This document shows, in pieces, positions 1-10,400 of a stretch of 64,000 bases of DNA; within the stretch, counting starts at the first letter, position 1, and every line of letters starts with the position of its first letter. This DNA comes from Diacronema lutheri (lineage: Eukaryota; Haptophyta; Pavlovophyceae; Pavlovales; Pavlovaceae), in contig JAGTXO010000058.1 of assembly GCA_019448385.1 (NCBI GenBank), positions 62,001 to 126,000 on the forward strand, in the 5' to 3' direction. The position numbers were made by a program, and so were the translations under genes. Under the pieces are notes generated by a model. It was given only the letters and a program-made list of their open reading frames with translations. It was not told the origin of the DNA and searched no databases.

Positions 1-3000
1 CCCCTGCCCTTCTGCCCCCCTGCCCTTCTGCCCCCCTGCCCCCCCTGCCCTTCTGCCCTTCTGCCCCCCTGCCCTTCTGCCCCCCTGCCCTTCTGCCCCC
101 CTGCCCTTCTGCCCCCCTGCCCTTCTGCCCCCCTTCCCTTCTGCCCCCCTGCCCCCCTGCCCTTCTGCCCCCCTGCCCTTCTGCCCTTCTGCCCCCCTGC
201 CCTTCTGCCCCCCTTCCCTTCTGCCCCCCTGCCCTTCTGCCCCCCTGCCCTTCTGCCCCCCTTCCCTTCTGCCCCTCTGCCCCCCTGCCCTTCTGCCCCG
301 CTGCCCCCCTGCCCCCCTGCCCTTCTGCCCTTCTGCCCCCCTGCCCCCCCTGCCCCCCTCTGCCCCCCTCTGCCTCCCTTCCCCGCTGCCGCCTGCCCCC
401 CTGCCCCCCTGCCCTTCTGCCCCCCTGCCCCCCCTGCCCCCCTCTGCCCCCCTGCCCTTCTGCCCCCCTGCCCCCCTGCCCCCCCTGCCCCCCCTGCCCC
501 CCTGCCCCCCTGCCCTTCTGCCCCCCTGCCCCCCCTGCCCTTCTGCCCCCCTCTGCCCCCCTGCCCCCCTCTGCCCCCCTCTGCCCCCCTTCCCCGCTGC
601 CGCCTGCCCCCCTGCCCCCCTGCCCCCCTGCCCTTCTGCCCCCCTGCCCCCCCTGCCCCCCTCTGCCCCCCTGCCCCCCTGCCCCCCTGCCCCCCTGCCC
701 CCCTGCCCTTCTGCCCCCCTGCCCCCCTGCCCTTCTGCCCCCCTGCCCTTCTGCCCCCCTGCCCCCCCTGCCCCCCTCTGCCCCCCTCTGCCCCCCTGCC
801 CCCCTGCCCCCCTGCCCTTCTGCCCCCCTCTGCCCCCTTGCCCCCCTCTGCCCCCCTCTGCCCCCCTTCCCCGCTGCCCTTCTGCCCTTCTGCCCCCCCT
901 GCCCTTCTGCCCCCCTGCCCTTCTGCCCCCCTGCCCCCCCTGCCCTTCTGCCCTTCTGCCCCCCTGCCCCCCTGCCCCCCTGCCCTTCTGCCCCCCTGCC
1001 CCCCCTGCCCCCCCTGCCCCCCTGCCCTTCTGCCCCCCTGCCCCCCTGCCCCCCTGCCCCCCTGCCCTTCTGCCCCCCTGCCCCCCCTGCCCCCCTGCCC
1101 CCCTGCCCTTCTGCCCCCCTGCCCCCCTGCCCTTCTGCCCCCCTGCCCCGCTGCCCCCCTGCCCTTCTGCCCCCCTGCCCTTCTGCCCTTCTGCCCCCCT
1201 GCCCCCCCTGCCCTTCTGCCCCCCTGCCCCCCCTGCCCTTCTGCCCCCCTGCCCCCCCTGCCCTTCTGCCCCCCTGCCCCCCCTGCCCTTCTGCCCTTCT
1301 GCCCTTCTGCCCCCCTGCCCTTCTGCCCTTCTGCCCCCCTGCCCCCCTGCCCCCCTGCCCCCCTGCCCTTCTGCCCCCCTGCCCCCCCTGCCCCCCCTGC
1401 CCCCCTGCCCTTCTGCCCCCCTGCCCCCCCTGCCCCCCTGCCCCCCTGCCCTTCTGCCCCCCTGCCCTTCTGCCCCCCTGCCCCGCTGCCCCCCTGCCCC
1501 CCTGCCCTTCTGCCCCCCTGCCCTTCTGCCCTTCTGCCCCCCTGCCCCCCCTGCCCTTCTGCCCCCCTGCCCTTCTGCCCTTCTGCCCCCCTGCCCCCCT
1601 GCCCCCCTGCCCCCCTGCCCTTCTGCCCCCCTGCCCCCCTGCCCCCCTGCCCTTCTGCCCCCCTGCCCCCCCTGCCCCCCCTGCCCCCCTGCCCTTCTGC
1701 CCCCCTGCCCCCCCTGCCCTTCTGCCCTTCTGCCCTTCTGCCCCCCTGCCCTTCTGCCCTTCTGCCCCCCTGCCCTTCTGCCCCCCTGCCCTTCTGCCCT
1801 TCTGCCCCCCTGCCCCCCCTGCCCCCCTGCCCTTCTGCCCCCCTGCCCTTCTGCCCTTCTGCCCCCCTGCCCTTCTGCCCCCCTTCCCTTCTGCCCCCCT
1901 GCCCTTCTGCCCCCCTGCCCTTCTGCCCCCCTTCCCTTCTGCCCCCCTGCCCTTCTGCCCCCCTGCCCTTCTGCCCCCCTTCCCTTCTGCCCCTCTGCCC
2001 CCCTGCCCTTCTGCCCCGCTGCCCCCCTGCCCCCCTGCCCTTCTGCCCTTCTGCCCCCCTGCCCCCCCTGCCCCCCTCTGCCCCCCTCTGCCTCCCTTCC
2101 CCGCTGCCGCCTGCCCCCCTGCCCCCCTGCCCTTCTGCCCTTCTGCCCCCCTGCCCCCCCTGCCCCCCTGCCCCCCTGCCCTTCTGCCCCCCTGCCCCCC
2201 CTGCCCCCCCTGCCCCCCCTGCCCCCCTGCCCCCCTTCCCTTCTGCCCCCCTGCCCTTCTGCCCCCCTGCCCTTCTGCCCCCCTTCCCTTCTGCCCCCCT
2301 GCCCTTCTGCCCCCCTGCCCTTCTGCCCCCCTTCCCTTCTGCCCCTCTGCCCCCCTGCCCTTCTGCCCCGCTGCCCCCCTGCCCCCCTGCCCTTCTGCCC
2401 TTCTGCCCCCCTGCCCCCCCTGCCCCCCCTGCCCCCCTGCCCCCCTTCCCTTCTGCCCCCCTGCCCTTCTGCCCCCCTGCCCTTCTGCCCCCCTTCCCTT
2501 CTGCCCCCCTGCCCTTCTGCCCCCCTGCCCTTCTGCCCCCCTTCCCTTCTGCCCCTCTGCCCCCCTGCCCTTCTGCCCCGCTGCCCCCCTGCCCCCCTGC
2601 CCTTCTGCCCTTCTGCCCCCCTGCCCCCCCTGCCCCCCCTGCCCCCCTGCCCTTCTGCCCCCCTGCCCCCCTGCCCTTCTGCCCCCCTGCCCTTCTGCCC
2701 CCCTGCCCCCCCTGCCCCCCCTGCCCCCCTGCCCTTCTGCCCCCCCCTGCCCCCCTGCCCCCCTGCCCTTCTGCCCCCCTGCCCCCCTGCCCTTCTGCCC
2801 CCCTGCCCTTCTGCCCCCCTGCCCCCCCTGCCCCCCTCTGCCCCCCTCTGCCCCCCTGCCCCCCTGCCCCCCTGCCCTTCTGCCCCCCTCTGCCCCCCTG
2901 CCCCCCTCTGCCCCCCTCTGCCCCCCTTCCCCGCTGCCGCCTGCCCCCCTGCCCCCCTGCCCTTCTGCCCCCCTCTGCCCCCCTGCCCCCCTCTGCCCCC

Positions 3001-3303
3001 CTCTGCCCCCCTTCCCCGCTGCCGCCTGCCCCCCTGCCCCCCTGCCCTTCTGCCCCCCTGCCCCCCCTGCCCCCCTCTGCCCCCCTCTGCCCCCCTCTGC
3101 CCCCCTTCCCCGCTGCCGCCTGCCGCCTGCCGCCTGCCGCCCCGCCCCCTGCCCCCCTGCCCCCCTGCCCCCCTGCCCCCCCTTCCCCGCTGCCGCCTGC
3201 CGCCTGCCGCCCCGCCCCCTGCCCCCTGCCCCCCCCCCCTCCCCCCTGCCCCCTGCCCCCCCTCCCCCCTGCCCCCTGCCCGCTGCCTGCTGCGGCCGCC
3301 GCG
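1..3303. repeat. C-rich satellite lacking adenine
   Basis: Tandem array of short C-rich units of the type CTGCCCCC and CTGCCCTT, with a recurring marker CCCCTTCCCCGCTGCCGCC (for example near 375, 590, 2095, 2925, 3010 and 3105). I see no A on the + strand before position 3304. Larger blocks of about 210 bp are repeated back to back around 2215-2634, so the array has higher-order structure. It reads as a proline/leucine/cysteine-rich open frame for most of its length, which is a composition effect. It could be a subtelomeric or pericentromeric satellite or a contig-end repeat; the window gives no way to decide. Confidence 0.95.
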
Positions 3304-3379
3304 AGCATAGCAGCACGCCTCGTTCGTCCGTCACGCGCCCAGACCCGCCTCCCTGCGCGTAACGCGCGCGAACACCTGT

Positions 3380-3428
3380 GTGACGCGTGACGCGTGACGC
3401 GTGACGCGTGACGCGTGACGCGTGACGC
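3380..3428. repeat. GTGACGC heptamer x7
   Basis: Seven perfect head-to-tail copies of GTGACGC. The array overlaps the first codons of the weak open frame that follows. The related core GTGACG recurs near 14375-14400 and in the decamer array at 19489-19553. Confidence 0.97.
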
Positions 3429-4077
3429 CCTGCCAGGCGCGCGCAACTTTTCGGCGCTCGAATGCGGCGAGACCGACACGCCCGAGACGCGCACCGACGC
3501 CGGGCGCACGGCGCTCGCGCAGCTGCGCGCGGCGAACGGCGCGCGCGCGTCGGCGGACGTCGACGCCGGCGGCAAGGGCGAGGGCGGGCGAGGCGCCGAT
3601 GTGGCTGGCGGCGCGGGCGTGGCCGGCGACGGCGACGGCGGCGCGGCGAAGAAGCGTAGGCTGGGCTGGTTCTCGTCCGTGCTGGCGTACGGCCTGGACG
3701 GCGGCGACGCCGCGGGCGCGGGCGACGCCGCGGATGCGCACTCGGGCGTGGACTCGGGCGTGGACTCAGGCGTGGTCGGCGGCGTGGTCGGCGGCGTGGT
3801 CGGCGGCGTGGTCGGCGGCGGCGGCGTTGGTTTCAGCGCGCGCGCTCGCGGCGAACGTGCGGCGGTGCCCGCGGGTGCCGCCTGTGCGGCCTGGGGTGCG
3901 AGCGAGGCGAGAGCGCGAACGGAACTGCTCGCGGCCTCTGTTGCCGAGCGATGGCCGCGCGCGCCGCTCACCGCGGCGCCGCTGAGCGGCGCGCGCGGTG
4001 TCCGCTCGGCGGAGGGTTACGCGAGCGTCGGCGGGGAGGGCGTGGCGAGCGTCCGAGTCGCGTTGTGCGCGCCGTGA
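3415..4077 (+). CDS. Hypothetical protein, weakly supported
   Basis: Open frame of 220 codons with no recognised domain. The more protein-like stretches are residues 10-35 (acidic and polar, SALECGETDTPETRTDAG) and residues 77-95 (KKRRLGWFSSVLAYGLDGG). These are followed by GVDS and VVGG tandem repeats, then an Ala/Arg-rich end. The start codon lies inside a heptamer array, so the real start may be upstream or this may be a 3' exon of a gene interrupted by the satellite. High GC alone can keep such a frame open; a competing minus frame exists at 3766-4398. No function is proposed. Confidence 0.25.
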   Translation: MTRDALPGARNFSALECGETDTPETRTDAGRTALAQLRAANGARASADVDAGGKGEGGRGADVAGGAGVAGDGDGGAAKKRRLGWFSSVLAYGLDGGDAAGAGDAADAHSGVDSGVDSGVVGGVVGGVVGGVVGGGGVGFSARARGERAAVPAGAACAAWGASEARARTELLAASVAERWPRAPLTAAPLSGARGVRSAEGYASVGGEGVASVRVALCAP

Positions 4078-4459
4078 GCGGCGTTGCTCATGGCGGCGCT
4101 TGCAGACACTCAAGCGCGGACACTCGCGCAGACACTCAAGCGCGGCAGCGGGCGCGGCGACAAGCGATGGGCTGCACGCGGCGAGGTGCGCGGCGTAAAC
4201 GCTGACGTCGAGCGATGGCGTCAGCGGCTCTTCCACCTTCCTCCATGGCCCCGCGGTGCTCAGTGTACAGTTGGCTGGCGGTGGCCGCGCCGCGTGGCTC
4301 GCCTGGCGAGAAGAGACAGCAAGGGGTCCTCGGTCGGCAGCCAAATAGAGGGGGGGGGAGGGGAGGGGGGGCGGCTTCCTTCCCCTCCTCCTCGGCACAC
4401 ATCGCGAGCGCGGCCACCACTTTGAATTTGGGCATGGTCTGCGCGCTCCTTTAGAAGCG
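4078..4459. other. Intergenic, 3' flank of the TPR/adaptor gene
   Basis: About 380 bp with no convincing gene. It holds three imperfect copies of a CACTCAAGCGCGGACACTCGC-like motif near 4107-4145, a G-run at 4349-4370 (a C-run in the sense of the gene ending at 4460), and a short AT-rich patch TTTGAATTTGG near 4421. It should contain the 3' UTR and processing signals of the minus-strand gene; I see no AATAAA. Confidence 0.5.
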
Positions 4460-7400
4460 TCACAGCAAGTCGACGAGACCCGCCGCCGTCGGTTCAGCTT
4501 TGCCCGCCTCCGCCTCGGCCGCCGAGCCGCTGCTCACCATCGGCGAGGCCATCGCCTGCTCGAGCAGGTCCACGTGGTGCTGCTCGGTCACGCTCGGCAC
4601 GCTCATCGCGCTTGGCGCGCCGAGGTTTAAACCAAACTGGTCTCCTTGTGCAAAGTCGTCGCGTGCGGCATCGGCACTGCCGACCAGCGCGGCGGGCTGG
4701 CTATCGCCACATGCGCCCAGCAGGTCGGCGAACGCCAGGTCCCCAGCGTCCGTAGTCTCACCGCCGCCCAAGTCGGCGGGAAGCGAGGCGCTGGCCACGT
4801 GCCCATATCGCGCGCCAATCGTCGAGCCGAGTGCCGACGCGTGCGGCGCGGCGGAGTCGGTGTGCGCATCAAACTCGTGGCGGACGGCGTTGCTCGAATA
4901 TGAAAAGCCCAGCTTGGGCTTTTCAATCACCGAGCCATTTGTGAGGTCCCCATCGCCACCGCTTGCCCGATCACCGACTCGCGCGCCATGCACAGGCGCA
5001 CCGCCAAGGAGCCCAAGACCAAACACATCTGTGGCCTGGTCCGCCACATCATGCGGCGCCTGCTTGTCCATGCCCGCAAAGGCCAGCGCGCCCATTGCCG
5101 TCGGCTGGAAAAAGTCGCGTCCATCACCAGTCGGCTGGAAAAAGTCGCGCCCGCCACTGCTCGGGTCGGCGACTGAAGCCTGGTCTTGCTCCAAGCCGCC
5201 CGCACGCTCCACGTGACCCAAAGGCACGGCCCAGTCCACCACATCTCCCAGGTCGAGGAGCGGCGGCGTGGCCGTCGCGCCGCCCGGCGGCGTCGCGAGC
5301 GCGTCGGCGGCGAGCACAGGCGTCAAGACCGTCGAGCCCTTCAGGTACGCCTCCGCCGTCGCGTCGACCACCTCGCCATCGCTCGAATGCTCGCCCACGT
5401 CGGAGGAGTTGGCGCCGGCGCTTGCGCTGCTGCCACCATCCGAGACGCGTGCGTCGATTGGGCTTGCGGTGTCTTGGCGCGCGCCGCCCGTCTCGACGGG
5501 CGCGAAGGGCGATAACGATGGCTGATCGGCCGTGAGCGCCGCGAGCTGTGGCAGCGGGTTGAACGGGTCGACGAGCGAATCGGCAGGCGCGGCGACGGGC
5601 GGCTGCAGCCAAGTGCGCGCGAGCGATCCGGACCCGGACGGCTCGACGGTCGGCGGCTTGAACGGGTCAAGGTTCTCGTCGGACGCGTGCGCGTCGCCAT
5701 CGTCCGCGTACGCGTGACCAGCGCGCTGCTGGTCGAGCGGCTCGGCGAGCGGCGGTGGGTTGAACGGGTCGATGGCCAGCTCGATCGTGCTCAAGGCGAG
5801 CATGCTGTTCACGCGCATGTGCGAGTGCGTGCTGTCGACGGCACCATCGCGGCCCTCACCGCCGTCGCCGCCGCTGCCGCCACCGCCGATGCGGGAGGCG
5901 TGCATGCCGCCGCCATGGCCGAGACCAAAGCCAACGTTGTCGGAGGGCGCGGTGGCGCCCGAGCCCAGCGCGCCGGCCGACTCGACGAGCGCCGCGTGCG
6001 CGGGCTGCAAAGGCGGCGCATCGTCGAGCGTTTCAAATTCGAACGGGTCGGAGCCTGACATTCTGCGCAGCAGCCGCGCGGCCGCGCGCTCCGTCGCGGA
6101 AAGCGGCGGATTGAACGGGTCGATCTCCGAGAGGCCAACTTGGTCCGGCGCTGCCGCCTGCGCGCCAGCAAGCGCAATGGCGCCACCGCCGCCGCCATCG
6201 CCGCCGCCGCCGCCGCCGGCACCGCCGCCAGCATCGCCGCCGCCGCCGGCAATAGCGCCACTGCCGGCAATAACGCCACTGCCATAACGGCCACCAAAGA
6301 AGGAAGCGTCGTCGTCGCCTCCGCGCGCGCCGCTTTCGCGCGCACTCTCGCACTCGAGCGCGGGGGACGAGTCGCGCGAACATTCGGCCGCGCCCTCTGA
6401 GAGCACGGCGGTAGCGCCTGAGAGCGCGGCGCACGCATCAAAGGGCGCGGGCGCGTGGCTCGGCGTCTCGACTGGCCGGTACCGCTCGTGATCAGCCGGG
6501 GTGGGCAGAGAAAGCATACGCGGATCATCTCGCCGGTGGTCAGCGCCGTCCGCACCGCCCGCGCCGCTCGCGCTGTCCGCGCCATCAACGCCACGGGCAT
6601 CGCCATGAGCAATGTAGGCAGCGCCATCAGCGCCGTCCACGCTGTGGGCAGCAGCAGCCGCGCCACTCGTGCCATGTGCGCCGTCCGCACCGCCGTCCGC
6701 ACCGCCACCGCCCGCATGCGCCTGGTCTGGCACCCGCTCGCCGTCAAGAGGACATGCCGCTGCAGGGGCAGACGCGCTGGGCGATGGCGGCACGGCGTCG
6801 GCGGCGGGCGGCGACGCAGAGCCGTGCGTTGAGGTCGCGTCCGGAGGGCACACACCGAACAAGTCCGACGAGTCCGACATCTCGCCCGACGTGTCGGGAC
6901 CGTCGGAAGCCGTGCCGGGACCGAGCGCACGGGACGAGTGCGCGTGCGAGGCGGAATCCGACGACGACCGAGCGTCGGAAAGCGCATCGGATGGCGCGTA
7001 CGACTCGCCAGAGGACGCGTGCCGCGCCGCGCCGCGCGCGGCGCGGCACGCGCCGCTGCCGCGCCCGGCATCGGCGGCGGGGCTCGAGGCTTGCGCCGCG
7101 AGAGCGGGCGCGCCGCCGAGCGCGTCGGCGGCGGCGGCGATTGCCGCGCCGTTGGCCGCCGCGGCCGCGGCGGTAAGGGCGTCGGCGGAGCTCATGCAAG
7201 CGATGGCCGTGGCGTCGGGCGGCCATTCTGCGCCGCCGTCCGCCGCGGCGGGCGCGTCGGTGCGCGTACCGCCCGGCGCGTCCGGATCCGCTCGGCTCGC
7301 ATTCGGATCCGGATCCGCTCGGCTCGCATTCGGATCCGGATCCGCTCGGCCTGCGCCACCCGCGCCGTCCACGCCACCCACGCCGTCCGCGCCGCCCGGG

Positions 7401-10400
7401 CCGTCCGCGCCGCCCGCACCCGCCACGCCGTCCGCGCCGCCCGCGCCGCCCGCGCCGTCCGCGCCGCCCGGGCCGTCCGCGCCGCCCGCACCCCCCACGC
7501 CATCCGCGCCAGCGCCATGCGCCGGCCGCGCGCCGCCGGCCGGCGGCGGCGACTCAGCGGCGGCCGGGTGCGCCGCGGCGGTGCCCTCCGCTCGCGGCGT
7601 GCCCTCGGCAACGGCCGGCGCAGAGTTCGCACGCGCACCGGCTGCGCGCGCACGGCCGACGGCCGCGCCAGCGCCGGCGGGCGCGCTCGCGCCGACGGCG
7701 GCGGCGGCATGCACGATGGCGGCGGCATGCACGATGGCGTATGTTGCGTCTGCAGGGTCTGCGCTGGCCTGCGCGGCGGCCGCGGCGGGCGCGGCGGCCG
7801 CGCCGTCGGCCGCGCCGGTCGCGGTGCCCGCCGCGGCGGCGGTCGCGCGCAGCTTCGCCTCGTCGCGCTGCTGCTGAATTTGGCGCGAAATCTCCTCTAG
7901 GCCGGCCATCGCAGCGGAGTAGGCGCGGCGCGCGGCCCTGGCCTCGAGCTTGGCGGCGGCGAGGCGCGCGTCCGCCTCGGCGAGCTTCTCCTCGGTGACC
8001 GCCCTGCGCGCGATCCCGAGATGCGCAGGATCCGACGCGAGCGGGATCCGGGATCGCGCGATCCCGGGATGGGGGCAGGATGTCACGGATCACAAGATCA
8101 CAGAGTTGGGGCGCGAGGGCGCGTTTGGTGAGCGCGCGCGCGCGCGGAGGGGCGCCGGCGGGAGAACGCGGCACGGCGGCGTGCAAAGGGCGCGCGCGCC
8201 GGCGCTGGTCTTTGCAAAAGGGCGGACGGGGCCAGTTGGCGCATGGCGGCCGCGAACCGCCCACGCGCGCAGAAGCAGCGCGCGCACGGCGCGGCGTGCG
8301 CGGCGGCGGCGGTGGCGGCGGCGGCGGCGGCGAGCCCACGCGCCGCGCGTCGCGCGCCGCGCGCGCGCCTGCACACGAAGTAGGGCACGAGCGCTGTGAA
8401 GACCGGGTCCATGAGGACGGCCTGCCGGAGGCTCGCGGCACGCTTGTCGTCGGCCGCCGCGCGCCGCGCCGCCGCCTCGGCCTCGAGGACGCGCAGCGCG
8501 TCGGCGACGGGCAGGCGCGCCGCTTCGGCGGTGGCGGCGGCGACGGCGGCGGTGGTGGCGGCGGCGGCGGTGGTGGCGGTGGTGGTGGCGGCGGCGGCGG
8601 TGGTGGCGGTGGCGCTGCTACCGGGCGCGCGCGTCGCATCGGACGCGGCCGACGCGCGCGAGGTGCACGGCGTCGACGGGCCGCCGCCCGCTGCCGCGCT
8701 GCCCGCGCGGCCGCACGCGGACGCGGCGGACGCGACGCTGGCGGACGACACGGACGCGGCGTCCGAGCCGCCGCCGCCGCCGCCGCCGCCGCCGGTGCCG
8801 CCGCCGCCGAGGCCGCCGCAGCCGCCGCCGCCGCCGCCGCCGCCGAGGCCGCCGCCGCCGCCGCCCGCACGGCCGCCGCCGCCATTTGCACCCGCGCCGT
8901 ACGGCGACGACGACAACGCCGCCGCCGCCTTGCGCGCGCGCGCGGGCGACGCGCGGGCGAACGCGCCCAACGCGCCGGAGAGGGCGGCGGCGGGGTTTGG
9001 CAAAGACGTGGGCAAAAAGGCCGCCATGCTGCTGCCCGTCGAGCGGCGCGGCGTTGAGCTGCTCGCGCGCGAGCGGCCCGCGCTCTGTCGCTCGGTCGCG
9101 GCCACCTCGGAGGGCGTCGGCGGCAGCGTGAGGGCCGGCGCGCGCGCCGGCCCGCCGCCACCGCCCGCCACCGCCGCCAGCGCCGCCTCGCCGTGCGCTT
9201 GGACGCGGGCGCCCGCCGCCGCCTCAGCCGCGGCGGCGGCGGCGGCGGTTGCCTCTGCCGCCTCGGCGATGAGTGGGTCGAGGGCGCCGTCCTCGCCGTT
9301 GGCGTAGCGTTCGTACGCGCGCAGCCGCGTCTCGGCGTCGGACGCGAGCGCGGCGGCCTCGGTCGCGGCGTCGCGATAGGCGTCGTAAATCTGGAGTGTG
9401 GAGAATTCAAACGGGGCGGGGGCGGGGCGGGGGCGGAGGTGGGTTAGGGGGCGGTGCGGGGCAGGTTAGGGTAGGGGCAGGGTAGGGCAGGGCGGCGGTG
9501 CAGGGCAGGGCAGGGCGGGGGCGGGGCAGGGCAGGATAGGGCGGGGCAGGGGCGGAGCAGGGCGGGGCGGGCCGGGGCAGGGGCGGGGCAGGGCAGGGCA
9601 GGGCGGGAAAGGCCGGGCAGGGGCGGGGCAGCGCGCAACGGGGCGGATGCAGTCAACGCGATCCGATGCGCACGCCGCGCGTCGGGCGGCGGCGGCGCGC
9701 GTGCGCGCCGCCGCCCGACGCGCGGCAGCGCGCGCACAGCGCCCCGCCCGAAGGCGCGGCACCGCATCGGATCGCGTTGACTGCATCCGCCCCGTTGCGC
9801 GCTGCCCCGCCCTGCCCTACCCTGCCCTGCCCCGCCCCTGCCCTGCCGGCGGCGCGGCGGCGCAGCGGATCGGCGCGCGGTGGCGCGGTCTGAAGCGCGC
9901 GGCGCGCGCCTGCAGCCTCGTAAGCATCGACTCGTTGGCCGCGTCGAGCGCGCGCAGCTGCTCGGCCGCCGCGGCCGCCGCGCGCTTGAGCCCGCGCTCG
10001 GCGGCTTGAACTTGCACCTGCGGCAGAGGCGAGGCGCGCGGGCGGGAGGGCGGAAGGGGGGGGGGGGGGGGGGGGGGGGGCGTGGGACGGGGGCGCGGGG
10101 GGGGGGGGGGGGGGGGGGGGGGGAGGGGGCAGCATGGCGGTTGGGGGCGCGGTCTGGAGGGTAGCTGGCGCGGCAAAAAGGGGGACAGGCAAAAGGCGGG
10201 CACGTGCCGCGACAGCCATGCGCATCGCTGCAGCCAAGGCAACGTGGTTGCACGCGGCGCGGCGCAGCGCGGCGCGGCGCACGGCCAAAAAGACAAAGAA
10301 AAAGGGGAAACGTAAAAGAAAAAGGAGAAAGGGAAAAGGAAAAGGAGAAACGGAAAAGAACAAAGGAGAAAGGGAAAGCAAAATGGAAGACGCGCGGCGC

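Noticed and set aside
838-3390. 850-codon Pro/Leu/Cys open frame on + strand
   Set aside because: Entirely satellite repeat with no stop-forming bases (no adenine); no sign of a real protein.
3766-4398. Minus-strand open frame upstream of 4398
   Set aside because: Arg-rich with no motif; overlaps a weak + frame; neither is well supported.
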